A DNA stretch of 64,000 nucleotides from Pseudaquabacterium terrae (GTDB lineage Bacteria > Pseudomonadota > Gammaproteobacteria > Burkholderiales > Burkholderiaceae_C): the NCBI RefSeq assembly GCF_013266755.1, contig NZ_JABRWJ010000001.1, forward strand, positions 248,001 through 312,000, given 5' to 3'. This document shows, piece by piece, positions 31,388 through 40,066 of this stretch. The stretch's first letter is position 1; the number at the start of each line of letters is the position of its first letter. The notes beneath the pieces are model-generated. The model was given only the letters and a program-made list of their open reading frames with translations. It was not told where the DNA came from and did not search any database. The position numbers and the translations under genes were made by a program.

Positions 31388-32215
31388 TCAGCGGGGGGCG
31401 AGAAAGCGTGCGCGCACGTCGTCCGCCGTCGCCAGCGGGCGGCCGATCGCGCGCGCCGCGTCGGCCGCCTGCGCCACCAGCGCGGCGTTGTCGGGGGCCA
31501 GCGTGCCGTCCTTCAAGAGCAGGTTGTTCTCGAAGCCGACCCGCACGTGGCCGCCGAAGCACGCCGCCGCGGCCGCGCAGGCCAGCTCGGCGGCGCCGAA
31601 CGCGCACAGGGCCCAGGGCTCGGGCCCGCCATGCGCCTGCAGGAACGGCAGCAGGTCGCGCGGCGACGAGGTCTGGATGCGGCTGTAGCGGCCGAGCACG
31701 AAGAGCAGGAACCAGGGCGCGTCGGGCAGCGTGCCGGCGGCCTGCAGCCGCTGCCAGCGCGCCAGGTCGGCGGCGTCGTACAGGATCACCTGCGTCATCA
31801 CGCGCTCGCGCTGCAACCAGCCGAAGAACGCGGCCAGCGCGGCTTCGCCGAGCGCCGGCTGGTCGAGCTCGCGCAGCGCAACCGAGACCGCTTCCGGCCG
31901 CAGCGAGCGGACCATCGCGATCTGCTCGTCGGCCTGGTAGCGGCCGGCCGCTTCGCTGGTGACCTGCAGCACCAGCGTGTCGCCGACGGCCGCGCGCACG
32001 GCGTCGAGCGCGGCGCGGTAGCCGGCGACATCCAGGCTGTGGCGGCCGTCGGCATCGCGGATATGGAGGTGCAGCATCGCCGCACCGGCGTCGCGGCAGC
32101 GCGCCGCCTCGCGGGCGATCGCCTGCGGCGTCAGCGGCAGCGCGGGATGCTCGCGGGCCTGCTTGTAGGCGCCGTTCGGCGCGACGGTGATGATCAGCGG
32201 GTCGAGAGCAGTCAT
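31388..32215 (-). CDS. BKACE-family beta-keto acid cleavage enzyme
   Basis: 275-aa TIM barrel of the former DUF849 family: IITVAPNGAYKQAREHPALP at the start, the zinc-site region AAMLHLHIRDADGRHS, VTSEAAGRY in the middle, and GGHVRVGFENNLLLKDG near the end. Members condense a beta-keto acid with acetyl-CoA to give acetoacetate and a new acyl-CoA. The start overlaps the stop of the dehydrogenase gene by four bases. Coupled to a 3-hydroxy-acid dehydrogenase, it could take a 3-hydroxy acid through its keto form, as in carnitine degradation. Exact substrate unknown. Confidence 0.87.
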   Translation of the reverse strand: MTALDPLIITVAPNGAYKQAREHPALPLTPQAIAREAARCRDAGAAMLHLHIRDADGRHSLDVAGYRAALDAVRAAVGDTLVLQVTSEAAGRYQADEQIAMVRSLRPEAVSVALRELDQPALGEAALAAFFGWLQRERVMTQVILYDAADLARWQRLQAAGTLPDAPWFLLFVLGRYSRIQTSSPRDLLPFLQAHGGPEPWALCAFGAAELACAAAAACFGGHVRVGFENNLLLKDGTLAPDNAALVAQAADAARAIGRPLATADDVRARFLAPR

Positions 32216-33162
32216 GGCTTGATCGGTGGCAGCTCGTCGGCCAGCAGCTCGAGGCCGCGGCGCAGCAGCCGGTCATAACGACCACGTTCAGCGGCAGCGC
32301 GCTCGGGCGGCCAGTCGAAGAAGCCGCCGCCCGACTTGATGCCGAGGCGGCCGCGCTGCACCTGCTCGCGCAGCACGCGCGCCGGCTCGCCGGCATTGGC
32401 GAGGGTCGGGTAGATCGTCGCCGCGGCGGCGCAGTGCACGTCGAGCCCGGCGTGGTCGCGCTGCAGCACCGGACCGGCGGCGAGAAAGCGGAAACCGAAG
32501 CCGAAGCGCACCGCCGCGTCGACATCCTCGGGCGTGGCGACGCCCTCGTCGATCAGCGCGAAGGCCTCGCGCGCCAGCGCATGCTGCAGCCGGTTGGCCA
32601 GGAAGCCGGGCTTGTCCTTGCGCACCAGCACCGGCACGCTGCCGCAGCCGCGCATCAGCGTCATCAGCCGCTCGGCGCCGGCCTCGTCGCTGTTCGCGCC
32701 GAGCACCACCTCGACCAGCGGCACCAGGTGCGCCGGCATGAAGAAGTGCAGCCCGTACATGCGCTGCCGGCCGGCCAGGCCCTGCGCGATCGTGCTGATC
32801 GGCAGGCTCGAACTGTTGCTGGCCAACAGCGCCTCGGCCGGCGCGCGTCGGCTCAGCTCGGCGAAGAGGCGCTGCTTGGCCGGCAGCTGCTCGGGGATGC
32901 ATTCGATCACCAGTTGCACCGCCGGCCAGTGAACTTCGTCCAGGCTGGCGACCGCCGTGACCCCCGCGGCCCGCGCGCCGAGCCCTTGCGGCGCCAGGCA
33001 GTCGCTGACGTGCGGTGCCAGCCGCGCGCGCTTGTCGGCGTGGGGCTCGACGACGGTCACCGTGTGGCCGCCGCGCGCCAGCACCACGGCGACGTCGGCG
33101 CCCATCGTGCCGCCGCCGACGATCACGGTCTGCTGCGGCGGGCGTTGGGGCTGTGTTTCCAT
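32212..33162 (-). CDS. 3-hydroxyacyl-CoA-type NAD dehydrogenase (carnitine dehydrogenase-like context)
   Basis: 316 aa. Rossmann fold with VIVGGGTMGADVAVVLARGG, the catalytic SNSSSLPISTIAQ region and GLHFFMPAHLVPLVEVV, then a helical C-terminal dimerisation domain ending GIKSGGGFFDW. The family includes 3-hydroxybutyryl-CoA dehydrogenase, L-carnitine dehydrogenase and gulonate dehydrogenase. Pairing with BKACE favours a free 3-hydroxy acid. The ATG at 33162 is chosen over upstream starts that lie in the divergent regulatory region. Probably controlled by the LysR protein encoded divergently. Confidence 0.85.
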   Translation of the reverse strand: METQPQRPPQQTVIVGGGTMGADVAVVLARGGHTVTVVEPHADKRARLAPHVSDCLAPQGLGARAAGVTAVASLDEVHWPAVQLVIECIPEQLPAKQRLFAELSRRAPAEALLASNSSSLPISTIAQGLAGRQRMYGLHFFMPAHLVPLVEVVLGANSDEAGAERLMTLMRGCGSVPVLVRKDKPGFLANRLQHALAREAFALIDEGVATPEDVDAAVRFGFGFRFLAAGPVLQRDHAGLDVHCAAAATIYPTLANAGEPARVLREQVQRGRLGIKSGGGFFDWPPERAAAERGRYDRLLRRGLELLADELPPIKP

Positions 33163-33233
33163 CGCGGTCTCCTGCTGGGTTGATGGCACTCTACGAAGGG
33201 GTGATTGATACGTCCATTCGCATTTCGGGATAA

Positions 33234-33256
33234 ATTGATCGCCGATGTTGATCAAT
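33234..33256. promoter_or_regulatory. LysR-type operator (ATTGATC-N9-GATCAAT) over the regulator start codon
   Basis: A perfect 7-bp inverted repeat containing the classical ATC-N9-GAT core of LysR sites. The LysR gene ATG at 33245 lies inside the spacer. The site is in the 82-bp divergent gap and would suit autorepression and co-control of the dehydrogenase-BKACE-Bug genes. Confidence 0.6.
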
Positions 33257-34171
33257 TGGTCGATTCGCGAAATCGACGTCTTCCTGGCGCTGGCCGAGAC
33301 GCTGAACTACCGCCGCGCGGCCGAGCGCGTGCACCTGTCGCAGCCGGCGGTGTCCGGCGTGATCGCGCGCTTCGAGCAGAGCCTGGAGGCGAAGCTGTTC
33401 GACCGCAGCACGCGCTCGGTGCGACTGACCGCGGCCGGCCAGGCGCTGCTGGAGCAGGCGCGGCTCTTGCGCGCGAACGTCGATGCCGCGGCGCAGGCGG
33501 TGCGCGACGTGGTCGAGCTGCGCTCGGGCCGTGTGCGCTTGGCCGTGCTGCCGTCGCTGGCCGCCACCGCCGCGCCGGTGGCCATCGCGCGCTTCGCCGC
33601 CGCGCATCCGCTGGTGCGCCTCGAGATGCTCGACACGTTGTCCAGCCCGGCCTTCGACCTGGTGCGCGCCGGCCAGGTCGACTTCGCGCTGACCGCGGCC
33701 AACCCGGACTATGCCGACCTGGTCTACACGCCGCTGGTCGCCGACCGCTTCGTGCTGCTGCTGCCGCTGGCGCACCGGCTCGCGCGCGGGCGGCGGCCGC
33801 TGCGCTGGATCGACACCGTGGAGCTCGAGCACATCTCGATGCCGCAGCCGACCAGCGTGCGCCAGTACGCCGACGCGGCCTTCCTGCACCACGGCCGGCG
33901 CTTCGAGCCGCGCTACGAGGTCGAGCACCTGGCGACGATCAACGCGATGGTCGCCGCCGGCCTCGGCGTCGCGGCGCTGCCGGAGCTGGCGGCGCTGGTG
34001 GCACGCGGCAACAGCGTGACGCAGCGCCGCCTGGTCGATCCCGACCTGCCGCGGCCGATCGGCCTGGTGACGCCGCAGGGCCGCAGCCTGTCGCCGGCGG
34101 CCGCCGCGATGGTGGCGCTGCTGAAGGAGGAGATCGAGCGGTTGGTCAGCGCGCGGGTGACGCGCCGCTGA
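33245..34171 (+). CDS. LysR-family transcriptional regulator
   Basis: 308 aa. Winged HTH at residues about 8-65 (YRRAAERVHLSQPAVSGVIA) and a CysB-like effector domain beginning RVRLAVLPSLAATAAPVAIA. Divergent from the dehydrogenase/BKACE/Bug operon, which it most likely activates in response to the substrate or a pathway intermediate. The start codon sits within an operator-like dyad. A dioxygenase gene follows 23 bp downstream and may share its transcript. Confidence 0.9.
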   Translation: MLINWSIREIDVFLALAETLNYRRAAERVHLSQPAVSGVIARFEQSLEAKLFDRSTRSVRLTAAGQALLEQARLLRANVDAAAQAVRDVVELRSGRVRLAVLPSLAATAAPVAIARFAAAHPLVRLEMLDTLSSPAFDLVRAGQVDFALTAANPDYADLVYTPLVADRFVLLLPLAHRLARGRRPLRWIDTVELEHISMPQPTSVRQYADAAFLHHGRRFEPRYEVEHLATINAMVAAGLGVAALPELAALVARGNSVTQRRLVDPDLPRPIGLVTPQGRSLSPAAAAMVALLKEEIERLVSARVTRR

Positions 34172-34194
34172 CCCGCCGCGGGATACTGGTCCGC

Positions 34195-35184
34195 ATGGAC
34201 ACGACGCTGCCGCTGATCGATCTGCGCGACCCGCCGGCCGAGAGCGCGCGGCGCATCGGCGAGGCCTGCCGCGCGCAGGGCTTCTTCTACCTCGTCGGCC
34301 ATGGCTGCGACGAAGCGCGCGCGCAGCGGCTCGAGGCGCTGAGCCACCGCTTCTTCGCACTGCCCGAAGACGTCAAGCAGCGCTGGGCGATGGCGCAGGG
34401 CGGGCGCGCCTGGCGCGGCTGGTTCCCGCTCGGCGGCGAGCTGACCTCGGGCCGGCCGGACTGGAAGGAGGGTCTCTACCTCGGCACCGAACTGCCCGAC
34501 GACGATCCGCGCGTGCTGGCCGGCCTGCCGCTGCACGGTCGCAACCTGCTGCCCGGCGACGACGTGCTGCCGGGCTTTCGCGACACGGTGCTCGAAACCA
34601 TCGACGAGGTCAGCGCGCTCGGCCACCGCGTGATGGCCTTGATCGCGCGCTCGCTCGAACTGCCGGAGGACTATTTCCACACCCGCTACACCGCCGATCC
34701 GCTGGTGCTGTTCCGCATCTTCCTGTACCCGAGCCGGCCGGCGCCGGCGCAGCTGGACGTGCGCGACGGCGTCGGCGAGCACACCGACTACGGGCTGCTG
34801 ACGCTGCTGCGGCAGGACGATGTCGGCGGGCTGCAAGTGCGCACCCCCAGCGGCTGGATCGAGGCGCCACCGCGGTCGGGCGCCTTCGTCTGCAACATCG
34901 GCGACATGCTCGACCGCATGACCGGCGGCCTGTACCACAGCACACCGCACCGCGTGCGGCTCAATGTGAGCGGCCGCGATCGCCTGTCGTTCCCGCTGTT
35001 CTTCGATCCGAACATGGCCGCACGCATCGAGCCGATCCGCAGCGCCGCGACCGACGACCCGACCACGCGCTGGGATGGCGCCAGCGTGCACGCCTTCGAC
35101 GGCACCTACGGCGACTACGTGCTGGCCAAGGTCGGCAAGGTGTTCCCGCAGTTGAAGCAGGCGGTGCTCGAGCGTCCGAGGTGA
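34195..35184 (+). CDS. Isopenicillin N synthase-like 2OG-Fe(II) oxygenase
   Basis: 329 aa. N-terminal DIOX_N segment ([36 protein letters not shown]) and a C-terminal jelly roll with iron ligands in [11 protein letters not shown] (H and D) and YHSTPHRV (H), followed by the cosubstrate motif RLSFPLF (RxS). Members hydroxylate, desaturate or cyclise small molecules, and many bacterial ones are of unknown substrate. It may belong functionally to the neighbouring 3-hydroxy-acid pathway. ATG 34195 matches the usual family start. Confidence 0.85.
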   Translation: MDTTLPLIDLRDPPAESARRIGEACRAQGFFYLVGHGCDEARAQRLEALSHRFFALPEDVKQRWAMAQGGRAWRGWFPLGGELTSGRPDWKEGLYLGTELPDDDPRVLAGLPLHGRNLLPGDDVLPGFRDTVLETIDEVSALGHRVMALIARSLELPEDYFHTRYTADPLVLFRIFLYPSRPAPAQLDVRDGVGEHTDYGLLTLLRQDDVGGLQVRTPSGWIEAPPRSGAFVCNIGDMLDRMTGGLYHSTPHRVRLNVSGRDRLSFPLFFDPNMAARIEPIRSAATDDPTTRWDGASVHAFDGTYGDYVLAKVGKVFPQLKQAVLERPR

Positions 35185-35321
35185 AACGCCGGACGACGGG
35201 TCATGCACGGCAGCAGAAGCCGGCTGATCGTGCCCACAGCGGCAACCATGCCGGCGCATGCGACCGAAGGCGAGGTGGCGGTGATCCTGGGCGGCCTGCT
35301 CCCGATCATGGGCGGCAGCGC

Positions 35322-35747
35322 CTAGCGGCGGCCGCGCTCGTGCCAGTTCGGAATGCCGTCGCCATCGACATCGCGGTCATGGCGGTTGGGAACGCCGTCG
35401 CCGTCGATGTCCCAGCGCGGGTTGTACACGCGGTCGCGGTGGTTCGGAATGCCATCGCCGTCGCGATCCCAGTGTGTCGGCTCGCGGTAGTACCGATGAT
35501 GACCGTGCGAGCGGCGATACGGGTCGCCGTACCACGGGCGATACGACGGCTCGTGGTAGACCAGCCGTGGCTGGACGTAGACGGGTGCCGGATACGCGTA
35601 GACCGGTGCCGGCACGGTGTAGACCGGCATCGGCGTGCCGATCGTCACCGACCAGCGCACATCGGCGTGACCGGCCCGGGCTACTCCGGTCCCCAGCACG
35701 CCCGCCACAGCCAGCGCGCCAGCGATGAACAGCTTGCTCTTGATCAT
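35322..35747 (-). CDS. Exported protein with TSP3-type calcium-binding repeats
   Basis: 141 aa. Signal peptide (MIKSKLFIAGALAVAGVLGTG and on to AGHA), a tyrosine/proline-rich middle (PVYTVPAPVYAYPAPVYVQP), then three short acidic repeats DRDGDGIPN, DIDGDGVPN and DVDGDGIPN in the last 45 residues. These match thrombospondin type-3 repeats, which bind Ca2+ through the DxDxDG core. Likely periplasmic or extracellular. ATG 35747 gives the clean signal peptide. Confidence 0.75.
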   Translation of the reverse strand: MIKSKLFIAGALAVAGVLGTGVARAGHADVRWSVTIGTPMPVYTVPAPVYAYPAPVYVQPRLVYHEPSYRPWYGDPYRRSHGHHRYYREPTHWDRDGDGIPNHRDRVYNPRWDIDGDGVPNRHDRDVDGDGIPNWHERGRR

Positions 35748-35861
35748 GGATTCGTACTCCTGCTTTCGCGGCATTCGGATGCCCATGCCTGGCCAACGCC
35801 TGGCGCGGCGCGCCGTTCACCGGCGCTGCGGCAACGCTGTGTAAGCGGCGTGAGGCACGCG

Positions 35862-36419
35862 TCACAGGCCGAACAGAACGAGCACGCCGAATCCCGCAAA
35901 CAGCGCGGCGGCGACATAGCGCATCGCGCCGAGCGGGACGCGATGTGCCAGGCGCTCGCCCAGCAGCACGGCAGGAACATTGGCCACCATCATGCCCAAG
36001 GTCGTGCCCAGGACGACCGCGCCCAGGCTCGGATATTGCGCGCCGAGCGCGATCGTCGCGAACTGTGTCTTGTCACCGATCTCGGCGATGAAGAACGCCA
36101 CCGCCGAGGTCACGAACGGGCCGTGGCGGCTGCCCGAGGGCTGCACGCCGGGCTTGTCCGGAATCAGCGCCCAGCCGGCAAACGCGAGGAACGCGCTGGC
36201 GAGGACCCAGCGCATGACTTGCGGTCCAACGTGCGCGGCGACCCCATCGCCGAGCCATGCGGCCATGGCGTGATTGGCCAGCGTGGCCACCAGGATGCCG
36301 AGGATCAGCGCCGCCTGCCGGCCCTTGAACCGGGCGGCGAGCATGAACGAGAGCAATTGGGTCTTGTCGCCGATCTCGGCAAGCGCGACGAGGCTGAACG
36401 AAGCAAGCAGAGCTTCCAC
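35862..36419 (-). CDS. GDT1/UPF0016-family Mn2+ (Ca2+) exporter
   Basis: 185-aa inner-membrane protein with six helices in two repeats, each carrying the cation-binding motif EIGDKTQ (LAEIGDKTQLLSFML and IAEIGDKTQFATIAL). Bacterial members (MneA-type) export manganese. GTG start at 36419 gives the canonical MEALLASF start. A yybP-ykoY manganese riboswitch precedes it, which strongly supports the substrate. Monocistronic. Confidence 0.92.
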   Translation of the reverse strand: MEALLASFSLVALAEIGDKTQLLSFMLAARFKGRQAALILGILVATLANHAMAAWLGDGVAAHVGPQVMRWVLASAFLAFAGWALIPDKPGVQPSGSRHGPFVTSAVAFFIAEIGDKTQFATIALGAQYPSLGAVVLGTTLGMMVANVPAVLLGERLAHRVPLGAMRYVAAALFAGFGVLVLFGL

Positions 36420-36499
36420 GAGGTGTGTCCGATGGGGCCGGCGAGCTGAGAACCGATGACCTCGCCGCCCAACGCCAGCCCCCGCTGGTGGACAACGAA

Positions 36500-36600
36500 G
36501 TCAAAGGTCTCGCCAAGCTGGTGCCGCCCGCGCCATGGTCTTGCGACCAAGTGTGTTGACGTCGGGCCCTCGCTGATGGAGGCGGCTACTCCCCTAAGAC
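36500..36600 (-). ncRNA. yybP-ykoY manganese riboswitch
   Basis: On the minus strand the leader begins GTCTTAGGGGAGTAGCCGCC and ends GCGAGACCTTTGAC. GGGGAGTAG and GAGACCTTTG are the conserved halves of the RF00080-type aptamer, and the 5' GTC..AGG pairs with the 3' CCTTTGAC as helix P1 with two U-U mismatches. It lies 80 bases before the GDT1-family gene, the classical target. High Mn2+ should switch expression on. Confidence 0.85.
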
Positions 36601-36673
36601 GGCGCGATTGTAGGAGGGGCCATGGCCCGCCGACTTGCGGTGGATCAAGTCGGAGACGTCCCGCGCCGCCGCC

Positions 36674-39571
36674 TCAGCCGCAACTGCCGACGTAGCCGCA
36701 GGCGGTGCAGAACTCGCAGCCGTCGCGGCGGATCAGCGCCGCATTGCCGCATTCGGGGCAGCGCTCGCCGCTCGATTCATCGGGGGTCGCATTGGCCAGC
36801 GCGGGGGTCGATTCGGGGGCCTGCAGGATGCCCATCGTGCGCAGCGGGAAGCCTTGTTCATCGAGCACGCCCAGCATCGCGTAGCGGTGGATGATCAGCC
36901 GCGCCAGGTAGGCCACCGTCGAGGGCCAGGTCTGCTGACGTTTCTCGCCCGGCACGAAGGCCATGAAGTGGCCGAGCGGCTCGGCATAGCTCAGCAGCTT
37001 GCGCAGCTTCATGCCGATCCATGCCGGATCGAGCACGCGCATGTCGAGCGACAGGATGCGTGCCAGGCCGTCGAGCGCTTTCGGGTAGTTGCCCGAGAAG
37101 GCGATCGCGCAGGGCCGCGTCACGCTGCCGAGCTCACCCGGCTGCGGCAGTAGCACTTCCTTGAGCATCAGCGTCAGCGCTTCGCCGCTGGCCGGGTTGT
37201 GCAGGTCGGCGACCCAGGCCAGCGTGCCGTCGGGGCCGGTCTGCGGTTCGTCGCGGCTGAACATCGCGTCGAGCACCGGCGTGGCGTCGTCCTGTGCGGA
37301 CCACAGCCCGAGCTGCTCGCAGCGCCAGCGGATCACCGCCGCGGTGGCCGCGACGACGCCGGGAAAGCGCCGCGGCTCGCCGTGCGGCGGGAAGGGCATC
37401 TCGAAGTTGCGCTCCTCCTGCACCGTGGCCAGCGCGTCGAGCTTCAACCGGACCCAGGCCGCGTCCTTTGCGCGCAAGTCCATCGACAGCGTCTTGGCCA
37501 GCGCACCGAGCCCGCGCGGCTGCTCGGCGCCGTTGACCCACACCTCGAAGGGCCGCGCGCCGGCGCCGTCGTCGTGCTCGCCGACGAAGAGCGCGAATTC
37601 GCCGTACGGGTGGCGCAGCATGAAGCTCCACGACGGATTGCCGCCGGGGAAATCGGGCCGGCCCGGCCAGCGCAGCGAGGCCAGCACCGGCTGCGGCGCA
37701 TGCGCGAGCGTCAGGCGCCGGTCGGCCGGCGCGGCTTCGGCGGCGGTCGCCGGCACGCTGACGGGCGTGCTCAGCACCGAGCCGAGCACCGGGTTCGGCC
37801 GGTAGGTCGCCAGGCCCTTCAACCCGGCCTGCCAGGCCTCGAAATACAGATGCTGGAAATCGGCATACGGATAGTCGACCGGCACGTTGACGGTCTTCGA
37901 GATCGCCGTGTCGATGCAGGGCGCGACCGCGGCGACCATCGCCAGGTGCTCGCGTGCGCTCAGCTGCAGCGCACTGACGAAAGCCTCGGTGAGCGGCGTG
38001 TCGGGTCCCTTCAGATGCCGGTACAGCCGCCACGCGGGGTCCTCGACCGCGATCTCGCGCCAACGGCCGTCGGCCTCGCGCTTGCGCCGCGTGTAGCGCC
38101 AGGCGTAGGCCGGCTCGATGCCGTTGCTCGCGTTGTCGGCGAAGGCCAGGCTGATCGTGCCGGTCGGTGCGATCGCCAGCAGGTGCGAATTGCGCAGGCC
38201 GTAGCGGCGGATGCGCTCCTTCAATGCCGCCGGCAGCCGCGACGCGAAGGTGCCGCGCGACAACAGCAGGTCGGCATTGAAGAGCGCGAAGGGCCCGCGC
38301 GCTTCAGCGAGCTCGATCGACGCTTCATAGGCGGCATCACGCAGCACCTCGGTGAGGCGCCGTGCCGCGGCGCGCGCGGCGTCGCTGCCGTAGTGCAGGT
38401 TCAGCATCACCAGCGCATCACCCAGCCCCGTGAAGCCGAGGCCGATGCGGCGCTTGCTGCGCGCTTCGTCGGCCTGCTGCGGCAGCGGCCAGTAGCTGAC
38501 ATCGAGCACGTTGTCGAGCATGCGCACGGCGGTCTGCGCCAGCTGCGCGAAGCCGGTTTCGTCGAAGGCGGCGTTCGGCTCGAACGGATCGCGCACGAAG
38601 CGCGTCAGGTCGATCGAGCCGAGGCAGCAGCAGCCGTAGGGGGGAAGCGGCTCTTCGGCGCACGGGTTGGTCGAGGCGATCGTCTCGCAATACGACAGGT
38701 TGTTGTCGACATTGATGCGGTCGAGGAACAGCACGCCGGGCTCGGCATGGTCGTAGGTCGACCGCATGATCTGGTCCCACAGCGCGCGCGCGGGCAGCCG
38801 CCGGTAGACCCACAGGCCGTCGTCGCGCTGCGCAGCACCCAAGGCGCGCTGCGCCGGACCGGGTTCGGCGCGGTGCACCAGCGCGACCTCGCGATCGTCC
38901 TGCACCGCCTGCATGAAGGCATCGGTCAGGCCGACGGAGATGTTGAAGTTCGCCAGGTCGCCGCGGTCCTTGGCGTGGATGAACTCCTCGATGTCCGGAT
39001 GGTCGCAGCGCAGCACGCCCATCTGCGCGCCGCGCCGCGCGCCGGCCGATTCGACGGTCTCGCAGGAGCGGTCGAAGATGCGCATGTACGACACCGGCCC
39101 CGAGGCCTGCGACTGCATCGTGCGCACCCAGGCGCCGCGCGGCCGGATGCGCGAGAAGTCGTAGCCGACCCCGCCACCGCGCCGCATCGTCTCGGCGGCT
39201 TCGGCCAGCGCGGTGTAGATGCCGGGGTGGCCGTCGTCGTCGCCGGAGATCGCGTCGCCGACCGGTTGCACGAAGCAATTGATCAGCGTGGCCGTCAATT
39301 CTGTGCCGGCGGCGGAATTGATGCGCCCGGCCGGGATGAAGCCTGAGCGCAGCGCTTGCAGGAAGCGCGCGGCCCAGTCGGCGCGTTCGGCCGGTGCCTC
39401 GGCCTGGGCGAGCGCATCGGCGACGCGCCGGCGCACGTCGTCGATGCCGCGTTCATCGCCCTTGGCGTATTTCTCGCGCAACACCTCGTCGCTGATCGGC
39501 TGCGGCGGCAGCGGCGCTCCAGCGGGCGCGGCCGCCACGGCCGGCGCAATGACGCTGTCGCGGCGCGGCAT
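36674..39571 (-). CDS. nrdJ: Adenosylcobalamin-dependent (class II) ribonucleotide reductase
   Basis: 965 aa. The ten-stranded barrel shows [11 protein letters not shown] (first active-site cysteine), [19 protein letters not shown], the radical-site loop [19 protein letters not shown] and [22 protein letters not shown]-terminal zinc-finger-like tail [28 protein letters not shown] carries the redox-active cysteines. It reduces ribonucleotides for DNA synthesis without oxygen dependence, given vitamin B12. A cupin gene precedes it by 7 bp. I saw no cobalamin riboswitch upstream. ATG at 39571. Confidence 0.92.
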   Translation of the reverse strand: MPRRDSVIAPAVAAAPAGAPLPPQPISDEVLREKYAKGDERGIDDVRRRVADALAQAEAPAERADWAARFLQALRSGFIPAGRINSAAGTELTATLINCFVQPVGDAISGDDDGHPGIYTALAEAAETMRRGGGVGYDFSRIRPRGAWVRTMQSQASGPVSYMRIFDRSCETVESAGARRGAQMGVLRCDHPDIEEFIHAKDRGDLANFNISVGLTDAFMQAVQDDREVALVHRAEPGPAQRALGAAQRDDGLWVYRRLPARALWDQIMRSTYDHAEPGVLFLDRINVDNNLSYCETIASTNPCAEEPLPPYGCCCLGSIDLTRFVRDPFEPNAAFDETGFAQLAQTAVRMLDNVLDVSYWPLPQQADEARSKRRIGLGFTGLGDALVMLNLHYGSDAARAAARRLTEVLRDAAYEASIELAEARGPFALFNADLLLSRGTFASRLPAALKERIRRYGLRNSHLLAIAPTGTISLAFADNASNGIEPAYAWRYTRRKREADGRWREIAVEDPAWRLYRHLKGPDTPLTEAFVSALQLSAREHLAMVAAVAPCIDTAISKTVNVPVDYPYADFQHLYFEAWQAGLKGLATYRPNPVLGSVLSTPVSVPATAAEAAPADRRLTLAHAPQPVLASLRWPGRPDFPGGNPSWSFMLRHPYGEFALFVGEHDDGAGARPFEVWVNGAEQPRGLGALAKTLSMDLRAKDAAWVRLKLDALATVQEERNFEMPFPPHGEPRRFPGVVAATAAVIRWRCEQLGLWSAQDDATPVLDAMFSRDEPQTGPDGTLAWVADLHNPASGEALTLMLKEVLLPQPGELGSVTRPCAIAFSGNYPKALDGLARILSLDMRVLDPAWIGMKLRKLLSYAEPLGHFMAFVPGEKRQQTWPSTVAYLARLIIHRYAMLGVLDEQGFPLRTMGILQAPESTPALANATPDESSGERCPECGNAALIRRDGCEFCTACGYVGSCG

Positions 39572-39578
39572 GTTTCGG

Positions 39579-39938
39579 TCAGCCGGTCGACGAGGCGCTG
39601 CCCGGCGTGCCCGCCGGCAGCTGGATCGTCAGCAGCAGCGAGCTGTCCTGCTGCGCGCGCACCGAGTGCTGCACGTCGGCCGACAGCAGCAGCAGCTCGT
39701 CGGCGCGCAGCAGGCAGACGCGGCCGTCCATCGCGACCTCCACCTCGCCCTCGAGGCACAGCAGCGTCAGCTCGCCGCGCACCTGGTGCGGCGGCAGCGC
39801 CTCGCCGGCGCGCAGCACCAGCCGGATCAACTCGAGCGACTGCGTCTTCAGCAGCGCATGCGTGCTGGCCTGCCGCAGGTCGGCGCCCAGCGGCGCGATG
39901 GCAATCGGCTGGCCGGGTTTGGCATGGATCAGGGCCAT
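39579..39938 (-). CDS. Small cupin-like protein
   Basis: 119-aa single beta-barrel domain: [40 protein letters not shown] and [20 protein letters not shown] correspond to the two cupin motifs, with only a partial set of metal-binding histidines. It is directly upstream of nrdJ (7 bp) and probably co-transcribed. It may be a small-molecule sensor or an enzyme; no specific role can be given. ATG 39938 starts [10 protein letters not shown]. Confidence 0.72.
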   Translation of the reverse strand: MALIHAKPGQPIAIAPLGADLRQASTHALLKTQSLELIRLVLRAGEALPPHQVRGELTLLCLEGEVEVAMDGRVCLLRADELLLLSADVQHSVRAQQDSSLLLTIQLPAGTPGSASSTG

Positions 39939-40066
39939 CGTGGGTGGGCAGGAGCAATTCGGAAGCCCGTATCGTGCTCGGACGTCGGGCCGCGGCGCAA
40001 TCCCCCGGTGCGCGTGGGGTTCTTCGGCCGGCGGCGGCGGCGGGCGGGGCTTAGAGTGCGATCCGC

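Noticed and set aside
35203-35325. A 40-codon plus-strand frame after the dioxygenase gene
   Set aside because: No ribosome-binding site or hydrophobic pattern, and it ends over the stop of the facing TSP3 gene; chance frame.
39939-40066. Cobalamin riboswitch before the cupin-nrdJ genes
   Set aside because: The 128-bp gap lacks the B12-box and is shorter than the roughly 200-nt aptamer.
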